Part shown: positions 8,260 to 15,458 of the stretch, piece after piece
Numbering within the stretch: the stretch's first letter is position 1
How the letters are laid out: each line of letters starts with the position of its first letter
Source of the DNA: Spirochaetaceae bacterium
GTDB lineage: Bacteria > Spirochaetota > Spirochaetia > Treponematales > Breznakiellaceae
Direction: 5' to 3'
Length of the DNA stretch: 23,778 nt
Assembly: GCA_031265015.1 (NCBI GenBank)
Contig: JAISDG010000192.1
Span: 1-23,778 of the forward strand
Position numbers and translations under genes: made by a program
The notes under the pieces: model-generated
What the model saw: only the letters and a program-made list of their open reading frames with translations
The model's database searches: none
Told to the model about the DNA's origin: nothing

Positions 8260-8280
8260 TTACGCTTCCCGGGATCGTAA
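8260..8280. promoter_or_regulatory. imperfect dyad, candidate operator of the transporter operon
   Basis: TTACG (8260-8264) and CGTAA (8276-8280) flank the self-complementary core TCCCGGGA (8267-8274), making a 21-base near-palindrome that covers the putative -35 box of the chvE promoter. A dyad here would suit a LacI-type or other dimeric repressor. A CGCTT repeat at 8243-8247 and 8263-8267, 20 bases apart, could instead be direct half-sites for the AraC-type regulator. Both readings are inference. Confidence 0.4.
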
Positions 8281-8294
8281 AATTCGGTTATGAT
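8266..8294 (+). promoter_or_regulatory. promoter of the chvE-gguAB operon
   Basis: TATGAT (8289-8294) is a good -10 box. The best -35 at 17 bases is the weak TTCCCG (8266-8271). Transcription would begin near 8301 and give a leader of about 30 bases ending in the GGAGGA site (8319-8324). A good -10 with a poor -35 is the usual shape of an activator-dependent promoter, fitting control by the YesN-type regulator encoded upstream. Confidence 0.5.
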
Positions 8295-8330
8295 GCTGTC
8301 ATATCTATATTTCTTTTTGGAGGAAAATGT

Positions 8331-9440
8331 ATGAAGAAATTAGCGCTTGTATTACTGATCCTTGCCGTCGCGGCAAGTTTCAGCTTTGCCCAGCGGGGTA
8401 AAACCTTTATCGGCATCGCCATGCCCGAAACCCACGTTCAGCGCTGGGTAAAAGACGGCAATGCCCTGAAGGCCTTTGCGGAAAAAAGAGGCTACCGGGC
8501 GGAAGTTCAGTGGGGCAATGCCGAGCAGGCCCAGCAGAACCAGCAGATCCAGAGCTTCCTGAACCAGGGAGCCAAGGCCCTGATCGTCGGTCAGATCAAC
8601 ACCGGCGTCACCTCCGTTATCCGTGATGCTGCCCGGGACAACGTTATTGTTATTGCCTATGACCGGCTTATCATGAATTCCTCGGACTTCAACCACTTTA
8701 TCACCTTTAACAACTACAAGGTGGGCACCCTTCAGGGCCAAAGCATTGAAACCGCTCTGAACCTCAGGGCAGCCACCGCCAGCGCCCCCAAGTACATCAC
8801 CCTGTTTGCCGGTTCCCCCACCGATGACAACGCCAACTTCTTCTTTGACGGCGCCATGGATGTGCTGAACCCCTACATCGACAAGGGCGTTCTGAAAGTA
8901 GTAGGGCCCTATCCCCGGACCTCGGCGGACAAGGCCAATTTCCAGCGGATTGCCACCGAAAACTGGTCCGGCCCCATTGCCAAACAGCGGATGGAAGGCC
9001 TTCTCTCCGGCGATGCCCGGAGCGTAACCCTTGACGCGGTACTGTCCCCCAACGACACCCTGGCCCGGGCGATCATCGAAGCCCTCAAAGCCGACGCCAA
9101 ATACCGGGCCAAGCTTCCCACGGTATGCGGCCAGGACGCTGAATTCGCTTCCATGCTCTCCATCAAAAACGGCGAGCAGTACAGCACCATCTTCAAAGAC
9201 ACCAACAAACTGGCGGAAGCCGCGATCCTTTTGGCCGATCAGCTTCTCAAGGGCCAGAACCCCTCCATTCCCGGCGCGGTCGTGGCCTCCGGCGAACTTG
9301 CCAAAATTGGCAATACGGGTACCAAATTTGTGGTTACCTATCTGCTCGACCCCATTTTGGTTACCAAGAGCAACCTTCAAGTCCCTGTAAGGGCGGGATT
9401 CTATCCTGCCAATGAAGCCTCGCAGATTACGTCGAGGTAA
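8331..9440 (+). CDS. chvE: periplasmic monosaccharide-binding protein, ChvE type
   Basis: Secreted binding protein (369 residues) that captures monosaccharides for the ABC transporter encoded next to it. The ATG at 8331 has GGAGGA at six bases and opens a classic Sec signal (MKKLALVLLILAVAASFSFA, cleavage likely before Gln21); the longer open frame upstream has no such support. The fold shows IGIAMPETHVQRWVKDGNAL, VIAYDRLI, FAGSPTDDNANFFFDGAM, LNPYIDKGVLKVVG, AVLSPNDTLARAI, CGQDAEF and EQYSTIFKDTNKLAE. The last motif and the ending (VTYLLDPILVTKSNL) match Agrobacterium ChvE rather than E. coli XylF. ChvE proteins bind several sugars, including xylose, arabinose, glucose and galactose, so the substrate may be broad. 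The xyl neighbours favour xylose. A hairpin separates it from the ATPase gene. Confidence 0.9.
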   Translation: MKKLALVLLILAVAASFSFAQRGKTFIGIAMPETHVQRWVKDGNALKAFAEKRGYRAEVQWGNAEQAQQNQQIQSFLNQGAKALIVGQINTGVTSVIRDAARDNVIVIAYDRLIMNSSDFNHFITFNNYKVGTLQGQSIETALNLRAATASAPKYITLFAGSPTDDNANFFFDGAMDVLNPYIDKGVLKVVGPYPRTSADKANFQRIATENWSGPIAKQRMEGLLSGDARSVTLDAVLSPNDTLARAIIEALKADAKYRAKLPTVCGQDAEFASMLSIKNGEQYSTIFKDTNKLAEAAILLADQLLKGQNPSIPGAVVASGELAKIGNTGTKFVVTYLLDPILVTKSNLQVPVRAGFYPANEASQITSR

Positions 9441-9452
9441 AACACTGCATTC

Positions 9453-9484
9453 AGGCTGGGAGGAAGCATCCTCCCAGCTTCTTT
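9453..9484 (+). terminator. intercistronic hairpin with T-rich tail after chvE
   Basis: GCTGGGAGGA (9455-9464) pairs perfectly with TCCTCCCAGC (9469-9478) across the loop AGCA; G-U and A-T pairs extend the stem to 9453-9480, and TTCTTT follows. It lies between the binding-protein gene and the ATPase gene of one transporter. Partial termination or protection of the 3' end would give more binding protein than membrane components, a common arrangement in ABC operons. Confidence 0.7.
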
Positions 9485-9501
9485 ACTTAAAAGGGCATAC
9501 C

Positions 9502-11025
9502 ATGAGTGAATACATACTGGAGATCGAAAATCTAACCAAGGATTTTCCCGGCGTCAGAGCTCTGGATACTGTTTCTCTGAAGGTAAAAAAAGGGGAAATT
9601 TATTCCATCTGCGGGGAAAACGGCGCGGGCAAGTCTACCCTGATGAGCGTTATCTCCGGCGTGTACCCCAAGGGCGATTACCGGGGAAAAGTTTTTTACA
9701 AGGGTAAGGAAACAAATTACCACAACGTTAAGGACAGCGAAAAAGAAGGGCTTGCCATTATCCACCAGGAACTGGCCTTAAGTCCCTATCTTTCAATTTA
9801 TGAAAATATATTTCTGGGACACATGCAGACCAAATTCGGCATGATCAACTGGGATTATTATATACGGGAATCCAAAAAATATCTGGATCAGGTGGGGCTT
9901 CATGAACCCCCGGAGACCATGGTAAGCAAGCTGGGAGTGGGTAAACAGCAGCTGGTGGAAATTGCCCGGGCCCTTTCCAAGAAGGTAGACCTTCTTATCC
10001 TGGACGAGCCGACTTCTTCGTTAAATGACGATGAAAGCGAAAAACTGCTTGAGCTGATCCGGGAATTTAAAAAGCAGGGAATCACCAGTGTGATGATCTC
10101 CCATAAATTGAACGAAGTCCTTAAAGTAGCGGACACGGTGACGGTTTTAAGGGACGGCAAATCCGTTGCCAGTTATGGCGTCAAGGAAGAAAACCTTACT
10201 GAAAAACGGATTATCCGGGATATGGTGGGCCGGGATCTGACCCACCGTTTCCCCGACCGGGAGAGCCGGCCCGGGGATACGATCATGGAAGTTAAAAACT
10301 GGTCCGTATATCACCCCGATTACCACAGCATTAAGGTGGTGGATAATGCGTCCTTTTACCTTAAAAAGGGCGAAATTCTTGCCTTCTGCGGTCCCATGGG
10401 AGCGGGCCGTACCGAGCTGATGATGAGCCTCTTCGGTAAATCCTACGGCTACCGCAACGAAGGGGAATTATATATCAAGGGTAAAAAGGTAGACCTTAAT
10501 TCAACCCGGGAGGCAATGAAAGCCGGACTTGGGTATATTTCGGAAGACCGCAAGGGGCTGGGCCTGATTCTGATTCAGGATGTTAAAACCAATATTTCCA
10601 ATTCCAACCTGAAGAAGATGTCCCGGTTCGGGGTAATAAACAGTTCCCTGGAAATTATGGAAGCGGAAAAATACCGCAAGGAATTGAATATCCGGACCCC
10701 GTCGGTCAACCAGCTTGCCAGAAACCTTTCCGGCGGTAACCAGCAAAAGGTCGTTGTAAGCCGTACCCTGGCGGTGGATCCGGAGATCTTTATCGTTGAC
10801 GAGCCTACCCGGGGCATTGATGTGGGAGCCAAAACGGAAATTTACAATATTCTGGGTAACCTGGTGGCGAACGGCAAGAGCGTGATCATGGTCAGTTCGG
10901 AATTGCCCGAAGCCCTGGGTATGGCAAACCGGATCTATGTAATGAACGAAGGAAAAATCAAGGGTATGCTGACCCATGAAGAGGCAACCCAGGAAAAGAT
11001 CATGCATCTGGCATTGGTCGGTTAA
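9502..11025 (+). CDS. gguA: sugar ABC transporter ATPase, GguA/MmsA type (XylG-like), two ATPase domains
   Basis: Cytoplasmic ATPase subunit (507 residues) with two fused nucleotide-binding domains, as in all monosaccharide CUT2 transporters. The start is the ATG at 9502, with AAAAGGG seven bases upstream; the open frame before it runs through the hairpin and is not likely to be coding. Domain 1 has Walker A GENGAGKST (about 38-46), Q-loop HQELAL, a signature region VGKQQLVEIARALS and Walker B LLILDEPTSSL. Domain 2 has the degenerate P-loop GPMGAGRTE, signature LSGGNQQKVVVSR and Walker B FIVDEPTRGID. MVGRDLTHRFPDR, EVKNWSVYH and SLFGKSYGYR resemble Agrobacterium GguA more than E. coli XylG. 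It works with the permease 15 bases downstream and the ChvE-type protein upstream. Confidence 0.92.
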   Translation: MSEYILEIENLTKDFPGVRALDTVSLKVKKGEIYSICGENGAGKSTLMSVISGVYPKGDYRGKVFYKGKETNYHNVKDSEKEGLAIIHQELALSPYLSIYENIFLGHMQTKFGMINWDYYIRESKKYLDQVGLHEPPETMVSKLGVGKQQLVEIARALSKKVDLLILDEPTSSLNDDESEKLLELIREFKKQGITSVMISHKLNEVLKVADTVTVLRDGKSVASYGVKEENLTEKRIIRDMVGRDLTHRFPDRESRPGDTIMEVKNWSVYHPDYHSIKVVDNASFYLKKGEILAFCGPMGAGRTELMMSLFGKSYGYRNEGELYIKGKKVDLNSTREAMKAGLGYISEDRKGLGLILIQDVKTNISNSNLKKMSRFGVINSSLEIMEAEKYRKELNIRTPSVNQLARNLSGGNQQKVVVSRTLAVDPEIFIVDEPTRGIDVGAKTEIYNILGNLVANGKSVIMVSSELPEALGMANRIYVMNEGKIKGMLTHEEATQEKIMHLALVG

Positions 11026-11040
11026 AAAGAAGGAGCGTAT

Positions 11041-12240
11041 ATGAGCGGCAAGGTTATTCATACGGTAAATTCCCGGACGCTGATCAAAAACAATGTGAGG
11101 AACTATTCCATGTTCATCATCCTGGCGTTGATCCTGCTGGTTTTTGGCCCGTTAACAGGGTGGAACAACTTTAGCGCCCGGAATTTTACCTACATCTGTT
11201 TTCAGTACAGTTATGTGCTTATCCTGGCGGTGGGGATGGTCCAGTGTATCATTATCCTGGGGATTGATCTTTCCGTCGGTTCGGTCTGCGCCTTTATCGG
11301 CGCCTTAAGCGGCTTTATCTACAATACCGGCGTGGGAATGCCGATAACCCTGCTGGCTTCCCTGGCCATGGGTTTTGCGGTGGGCGCTTTCCAGGGCTGG
11401 TTTGTCGCCTACCCCAAGATACCCGCCTTTATTGTAACCCTGGCGGGGATGATGCTTTTCCGGGGCCTTACCTATATTGTTACCGGCGTCAATCCCGTTA
11501 TTTTTAAGGACGATGGATATTCCTATCTTTCCACAGGGACCGTGGATGAACTGCTCCACCTGGAGCCCGTGATCCTTAACCACTATCCGGTGGCCCTGAT
11601 TGCCGCGCTTGTCCTGTTGGTTGTTTTCTGGGTCAGCGAATTTTCAAGCCGTAAACGGAAAATCGACAGCGGGTTTGAAGTAGCTCCTGCCGTGCTCTTT
11701 GTTGCAAAGCTGCTTATTATCAGCGTTCTGGTCCTGGCCCTGGCGGAACGGTTTGCCAAATACCGGGGGCTTCCCGTGGTGGTGGTTGTCCTGGTAATCA
11801 CGGTGGGGCTTTTCCATTTTATTATGAACAACACGGTTCTGGGCCGGTATATCTATGCGGTAGGCGGCAATGCCCGGTCCGCCAAACTGTCGGGTATCAA
11901 TTCGGAATTCATCACCTTTATTGTGTTCAGTATCATGGGAACCCTTACCGGCCTGGCGGCGGTGGTTTCTACCGGATACATGAACAGCGCCCTTCCCCAG
12001 GCGGGGAATATGTTTGAAATGGACGCTATCGCGGCCTGTTACATCGGCGGCGTTTCGGCTTCCGGCGGTATCGGTTCGGTGGTGGGAGTTGTCGTCGGCG
12101 GCCTGGTAATGTCCGCCATTAATAACGGCATGTTCCTGATGAACCTGGGAACCCATTACCAGTACGTGGTTAAAGCCCTGATCCTGCTGCTGGCGGTGTT
12201 CTACGATGTATCCACCCGCCGCAAAGCCGGCCTGGGTTGA
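11041..12240 (+). CDS. gguB: sugar ABC transporter permease, GguB/MmsB type (XylH-like)
   Basis: Inner-membrane permease (399 residues) of the BPD_transp_2 family, forming the channel with the GguA-type ATPase. About ten hydrophobic segments are visible, the first at about 20-38. Family motifs are ILGIDLSVGSVCAFIGALSG, FIVTLAGMMLFRGL, YAVGGNARSAKLSGIN (the EAA-like coupling region) and DAIAACYIGGVSASGGIGSV. A charged loop with FSSRKRKIDSG near 200-210 is in the position where GguB and XylH carry a longer cytoplasmic loop than RbsC. AAGAAGGAG precedes the ATG by about six bases, and the gap to the ATPase gene is 15 bases. A strong terminator follows at 12,255, ending the operon. XylH is the main alternative name; the ChvE-type partner favours GguB. 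Confidence 0.92.
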   Translation: MSGKVIHTVNSRTLIKNNVRNYSMFIILALILLVFGPLTGWNNFSARNFTYICFQYSYVLILAVGMVQCIIILGIDLSVGSVCAFIGALSGFIYNTGVGMPITLLASLAMGFAVGAFQGWFVAYPKIPAFIVTLAGMMLFRGLTYIVTGVNPVIFKDDGYSYLSTGTVDELLHLEPVILNHYPVALIAALVLLVVFWVSEFSSRKRKIDSGFEVAPAVLFVAKLLIISVLVLALAERFAKYRGLPVVVVVLVITVGLFHFIMNNTVLGRYIYAVGGNARSAKLSGINSEFITFIVFSIMGTLTGLAAVVSTGYMNSALPQAGNMFEMDAIAACYIGGVSASGGIGSVVGVVVGGLVMSAINNGMFLMNLGTHYQYVVKALILLLAVFYDVSTRRKAGLG

Positions 12241-12254
12241 TCCTGTCAAAGTAA

Positions 12255-12283
12255 CCCCCCGGGTCTCCGGGGGGATTTTTCTT
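12255..12283 (+). terminator. intrinsic terminator of the transporter operon
   Basis: CCCCCCGG (12255-12262) pairs with CCGGGGGG (12267-12274) around the loop GTCT, followed by ATTTTTCTT. This is a textbook GC-rich stem with a T-run, 14 bases after the permease stop codon. Confidence 0.92.
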
Positions 12284-12292
12284 GTTTGGGGG

Positions 12293-12321
12293 TAACCAAA
12301 ACGGCGCCTCGTTGTTATAAT
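12293..12321 (+). promoter_or_regulatory. extended -10 promoter giving a leaderless lipoprotein mRNA
   Basis: A perfect extended -10, TG-T-TATAAT, occupies 12313-12321; the -35 at 17 bases is weak (TAACCA, 12293-12298). Transcription starting the usual seven bases after the -10 would begin at 12328, the A of the ATG itself. No ribosome-binding site exists in the short gap, which agrees with a leaderless message. Confidence 0.65.
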
Positions 12322-12327
12322 GTGGTT

Positions 12328-13233
12328 ATGCGGAAATTATGCTGTATATTGCTGGCCTTTGTGTTGTTTTCGGCCTGCGCTCAAACTCCCGATGATGTTG
12401 ATCCTGATCGGGCGGTGGTTTCAACGCCGGTAAAAGCTCCCAAAACGATATACCGGTACCGCTTTGAAGTTGACGCCCGGACAATCGGCTATACCCTTTT
12501 GATCAACGGCGCCGAGATGAGTGTTTTTGAGGGCGGGAACGGAAAAACATCAACGCATTCCACGGTTATTAACGACTGGATGATTTCGGGAAATAACGAA
12601 ATCACCGTTAATATATTCTGGCCCGATGGGCTTAAATTTACCCCGGGCGCAGGTTCCGGGGTTTTCAGGTTTTTTGTTAACGATACACAGATCAAAGAAT
12701 ACCGGTGGCCCGCGGCGGAAGTTCCGGAGAATACCAACTCCTATACCATCAACGATACCTTTAAGGCCGATGGTTTCCCCCGGGTGCTCATAGAAAGGGC
12801 GGAACGGGTTATTTCTTCCACCGGCGCTCTTCCTCAAAGCGACCAGGAAGAAATCGCCGCCCTGGCGGAGCAGGTCCGTCAGGCTTTTACCGAAAACGAC
12901 ATAAGCCGTATCGGCAGCCTGTTCGAGTTTAAGTATGCGGATCTGGCCGCGGCTCGTTTTACCACCGCCGCCGCCGTAAGGGCAGAAATGGATGCGCAGT
13001 TTCGGGAAGTCATGGAAAAGGAGGCCTATGCGGTACGGCCTTTTGCCTACTATGGCCGGTACGGCTATTTTTCTACCGCCGATGACCGGGTGGTGCGGCT
13101 GGTCCAGGGGCGCATCGGTTTTCCCGAGCCGGTTCTGGTCATTACCTACCGTAATGAGGCAAGAAGAACAGCCCGGTATGATCTGGACCTTTACTTTGTA
13201 AAGATCGACGGTAGATGGATTATTATCAGGTAA
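12328..13233 (+). CDS. lipoprotein of unknown function
   Basis: I do not recognise this 301-residue protein. The ATG at 12328 opens a lipoprotein signal, a hydrophobic run ending LFSAC with Cys17 as lipidation site; the Phe near the cleavage point fits relaxed spirochaetal lipoboxes. Residues about 40-150 are rich in beta-strand pattern (YRYRFEVDARTIGYTLLING, NNEITVNIFWPDG, FRFFVNDTQIKEYRW), suggesting a beta-sandwich. Residues about 185-301 alternate helices and strands and end in RYDLDLYFVKIDGRWIIIR, like NTF2/SnoaL-type or DUF4440-like folds; this is a guess from the pattern only. The promoter's -10 ends six bases before the ATG. uppP follows six bases after the stop, so the two are probably co-transcribed and this protein may act in the envelope. 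Confidence 0.75.
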   Translation: MRKLCCILLAFVLFSACAQTPDDVDPDRAVVSTPVKAPKTIYRYRFEVDARTIGYTLLINGAEMSVFEGGNGKTSTHSTVINDWMISGNNEITVNIFWPDGLKFTPGAGSGVFRFFVNDTQIKEYRWPAAEVPENTNSYTINDTFKADGFPRVLIERAERVISSTGALPQSDQEEIAALAEQVRQAFTENDISRIGSLFEFKYADLAAARFTTAAAVRAEMDAQFREVMEKEAYAVRPFAYYGRYGYFSTADDRVVRLVQGRIGFPEPVLVITYRNEARRTARYDLDLYFVKIDGRWIIIR

Positions 13234-13239
13234 CGATAG

Positions 13240-14073
13240 ATGAGTGTTTTTGAATCTATTTTTTTGGGCCTGGTCCAGGGAATAACGGAATTTCTGCCGG
13301 TAAGCAGTTCCGGCCATCTGGTTTTGTTTCAAAAATTTTTGGGCATTACGGCTCCGGCCTTGTTTTTCGATACCCTCCTGCACTGCGGAACCCTGTTGGC
13401 GGTTGTTGCCGCGCTGCGGAAGGATGTATGGAACCTTATCCGGCATCCCTTCCAGCGCCTGGCGGCTTTGCTTGTCATGGCTACGGTGGTTACCGTTGTC
13501 ATAGCCCTCTTTTTTAAGGATACCATAGAAGAAGCGTTTGTTTCCGGCAAATGGCTGGGACAGGCGTTTTTGGCAACCGCTTTAGCCCTTTTTATTTCCG
13601 AGTATCTTTCCCACCGCCCCGGCAGGCTCCGGAATGATGCCGAAATGGACTGGTTTGACGCGGTGCTGATAGGCGGCCTCCAGGGTATTGCAATCATTCC
13701 CGGCGTTTCCCGGTCAGGCTTTACGTTGTCCGGGGCTCTTTCCCGCAAACTGGAACGGGACCTGGCGGCCCGTTTTTCGTTTCTCCTTTCCATCCCCGCT
13801 ATTCTGGGGGCGCTGGTTCTTCAATTAAAAGAATTGTATGAAATTTCTCATTTCCAGAGCGTTAACCCCGCCGCGGCGGAAGGGCTGATAGCCGGCTTGA
13901 ACCCCCTAACGCTTATTGCCGGAACCCTGACAGCAGCCCTGGTCGGATTCGGTACGGTAACGCTGATGCTTCGTATTGTCAGGGAACGTTCCCTGACGGG
14001 TTTTGGGGTCTATACCGCCCTGCTGGGTTTGTTAATTTTACTGGACCAGCATATTACCCATATCGTATTTTAG
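13240..14073 (+). CDS. uppP: undecaprenyl-diphosphate phosphatase
   Basis: Integral membrane enzyme (277 residues, usual length) that removes a phosphate from undecaprenyl diphosphate to recycle the lipid carrier for peptidoglycan and other envelope polymers; loss or excess alters bacitracin sensitivity (BacA). The two conserved motifs are present: the Glu-rich GLVQGITEFLPVSSSGHL near the N-terminus and PGVSRSGFT near 150-160 with the catalytic Ser/Arg. About seven to eight hydrophobic segments are visible. The ATG lies six bases after the lipoprotein stop; only a weak CAGG site precedes it, so translation may be coupled. It is convergent with dnaJ on the other strand. Confidence 0.95.
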   Translation: MSVFESIFLGLVQGITEFLPVSSSGHLVLFQKFLGITAPALFFDTLLHCGTLLAVVAALRKDVWNLIRHPFQRLAALLVMATVVTVVIALFFKDTIEEAFVSGKWLGQAFLATALALFISEYLSHRPGRLRNDAEMDWFDAVLIGGLQGIAIIPGVSRSGFTLSGALSRKLERDLAARFSFLLSIPAILGALVLQLKELYEISHFQSVNPAAAEGLIAGLNPLTLIAGTLTAALVGFGTVTLMLRIVRERSLTGFGVYTALLGLLILLDQHITHIVF

Positions 14074-14079
14074 GATAAG

Positions 14080-14103
14080 TGCGGATTCGCTTGCGGATTC
14101 GCT
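14080..14103. repeat. tandem duplication of a 12-base unit
   Basis: TGCGGATTCGCT occurs twice in direct succession (14080-14091 and 14092-14103), just after the uppP stop. It lies in the gap between convergent genes. No function is visible; slipped replication is the simplest origin. Confidence 0.8.
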
Positions 14104-14113
14104 TAAGGACCTG

Positions 14114-14134
14114 AAAAAAGGGTTTGTGAAAACC
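14114..14134 (-). terminator. weak intrinsic terminator after dnaJ
   Basis: Read on the minus strand, GGTTT and AAACC pair around TCAC, followed by CTTTTTT. The stem has only five pairs, so efficiency is uncertain, but the T-run and position 17 bases past the dnaJ stop fit. It is the only terminator-like structure seen between the convergent dnaJ and uppP genes. Confidence 0.45.
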
Positions 14135-14150
14135 AGGTAATTTACCGCTT

Positions 14151-15260
14151 TTACTGCTCGGAAATTTCGGAAAGCGCCATGGGCTTTGGCGAGTTGTTTT
14201 CTCCTTCAACTCTGGAAAGTTCTTCCAGCAGTTCTTTTCCCCGGCGGGAGAGTTTTGACGGGATTTGTACCATCAGCTTGATCCAAAAAGAACCCCGCCT
14301 GCCGCCGGAGGGAACCCCTTCGTCCCGAATGCGGAGGAGTTTTCCGTTCGGCGTGCCCGGCGGAATTTTTACCTTAAGGGTTTTTCCGTCCAGGGTAGCC
14401 ACGTGGATCTCCGCGCCCAGGGCCGCCTGGGTGATGGAAATGGGTACCGCACAGTACAGGTCCAGGCCCTGTCGTTCAAAGTACTCATGGGGTTTGATCC
14501 GGATAAACACATAGAGATCACCGGGAGGTCCGCCGCCGGGTCCCGCGTCGCCCTGCCGGGGAATCACGACCCGTTTGCCGTTTTCCACTCCCGCGGGAAT
14601 GGTGACCATGATTTTCTGGCGTTTTTTCTGGGTTCCGGTTCCCCCGCAGTCATGACAGGGCTGTTCGATAATGTAGCCTTCACCGTGGCAGTTATGGCAG
14701 GGAGAGGCCACGGAAAAAAAGCCCTGGCTGTGCCGGACCTGTCCGGAACCCTGGCAGACGGGGCAGACTTTTTTCCCCGAGCCGCCCATAGCCCCGGAGC
14801 CGCTACAGGAAGGACAGGCATCGTTCTTGGTGTACTGAATTTCCACCTTGGTACCGAATACGGCGTCTTTAAAGGGGATCTCGATGTCGTAACGGAGATT
14901 CGCTCCCTGGCGGACACCGCCGGAAGATCGGCGTGACCCGCCCCCGAAGAAAGTATCGAAGATACCGGAGAAATCGCCAAAAATGTCCTCGAAACCCCGA
15001 AAGGTCTGGGAAAAGTCACCCTGGCCGGTCATGCCGTCAACCCCGGCAAAACCAAACTGATCGTAGGCGGCCTTTTTCTGATCATCCCCCAGGACTTCGT
15101 AAGCCTCGGTTGCTTCCTTGAACCGTTCTTCCGCTTCCCTGTTGCCGGGGTTTTTATCCGGGTGATACTGAATCGCCAGCTTGCGGTACGCCTTCTTTAT
15201 ATCATCTTTGGATGCGTTTTTTTGTACCCCGAGAACTTCGTAATAATCCCGCTTGGCCAT
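14151..15260 (-). CDS. dnaJ: chaperone DnaJ (Hsp40)
   Basis: Co-chaperone that binds unfolded proteins and stimulates the DnaK ATPase; cytoplasmic, 369 residues, typical length. The J-domain (1-70) has the essential HPD at 33-35. A Gly/Phe-rich region follows (about 75-115). Four zinc-binding CXXCXGXG repeats are present (CPSCSGSG, CPVCQGSG, CHNCHGEG, CHDCGGTG), then the C-terminal substrate-binding domains (KKRQKIMVTIPAGVENG, GDLYVFIRIKPHEYFER). Start is the ATG at 15260 (MAKRDYYEVLGV), with AAAGGTAG (15265-15272) upstream; the frame is open further back but runs through a hairpin. It is the last of three chaperone genes and is separated from dnaK by 198 bases rich in inverted repeats, so its expression may be set separately from dnaK. 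Confidence 0.97.
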   Translation of the reverse strand: MAKRDYYEVLGVQKNASKDDIKKAYRKLAIQYHPDKNPGNREAEERFKEATEAYEVLGDDQKKAAYDQFGFAGVDGMTGQGDFSQTFRGFEDIFGDFSGIFDTFFGGGSRRSSGGVRQGANLRYDIEIPFKDAVFGTKVEIQYTKNDACPSCSGSGAMGGSGKKVCPVCQGSGQVRHSQGFFSVASPCHNCHGEGYIIEQPCHDCGGTGTQKKRQKIMVTIPAGVENGKRVVIPRQGDAGPGGGPPGDLYVFIRIKPHEYFERQGLDLYCAVPISITQAALGAEIHVATLDGKTLKVKIPPGTPNGKLLRIRDEGVPSGGRRGSFWIKLMVQIPSKLSRRGKELLEELSRVEGENNSPKPMALSEISEQ

Positions 15261-15282
15261 TAATCTACCTTTAAATGACTCT

Positions 15283-15302
15283 CCCCACCCTTTAGGGCGG
15301 GG
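15283..15302 (-). other. stable hairpin in the dnaJ leader
   Basis: On the transcribed strand CCCCGCCC pairs with GGGTGGGG around TAAA: eight pairs including one G-U. It ends about ten bases before the dnaJ ribosome-binding site and is not followed by a T-run. It may mark a processing site or slow dnaJ translation. Confidence 0.55.
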
Positions 15303-15427
15303 CATCGTCGTTCCGATAGGTATATTTTATGCGGGTTTAACACCCCCGCAAACCAATATAACAGCGGATTTGAAAACCGCCCTAAAGCTCCCCCGCCGGA
15401 AGGCGGGCTCTTGGGTAGTAAACCCGC
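15290..15427. repeat. interleaved inverted repeats between dnaK and dnaJ
   Basis: CTTTAGGGCGG (15290-15300) is inversely repeated at 15377-15387, and GCGGGTTTA (15331-15339) at 15419-15427. The order A-B-A'-B' is that of a pseudoknot, not of nested arms. Local hairpins also exist: TGCGGG/CCCGCA (15330-15335 and 15345-15350) and CCCGCC-GGAA-GGCGGG (15392-15407). The last could act as a weak terminator or mRNA 3' end for dnaK. Function unknown. Confidence 0.6.
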
Positions 15428-15458
15428 GGACGGAATAAACGCCGTTTATAAAACGCGC

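Noticed and set aside
8352..9380. 342-codon open frame antisense to chvE
   Set aside because: Shadow of a strongly supported secreted binding protein; Gly/Val-rich translation without any recognisable motif.
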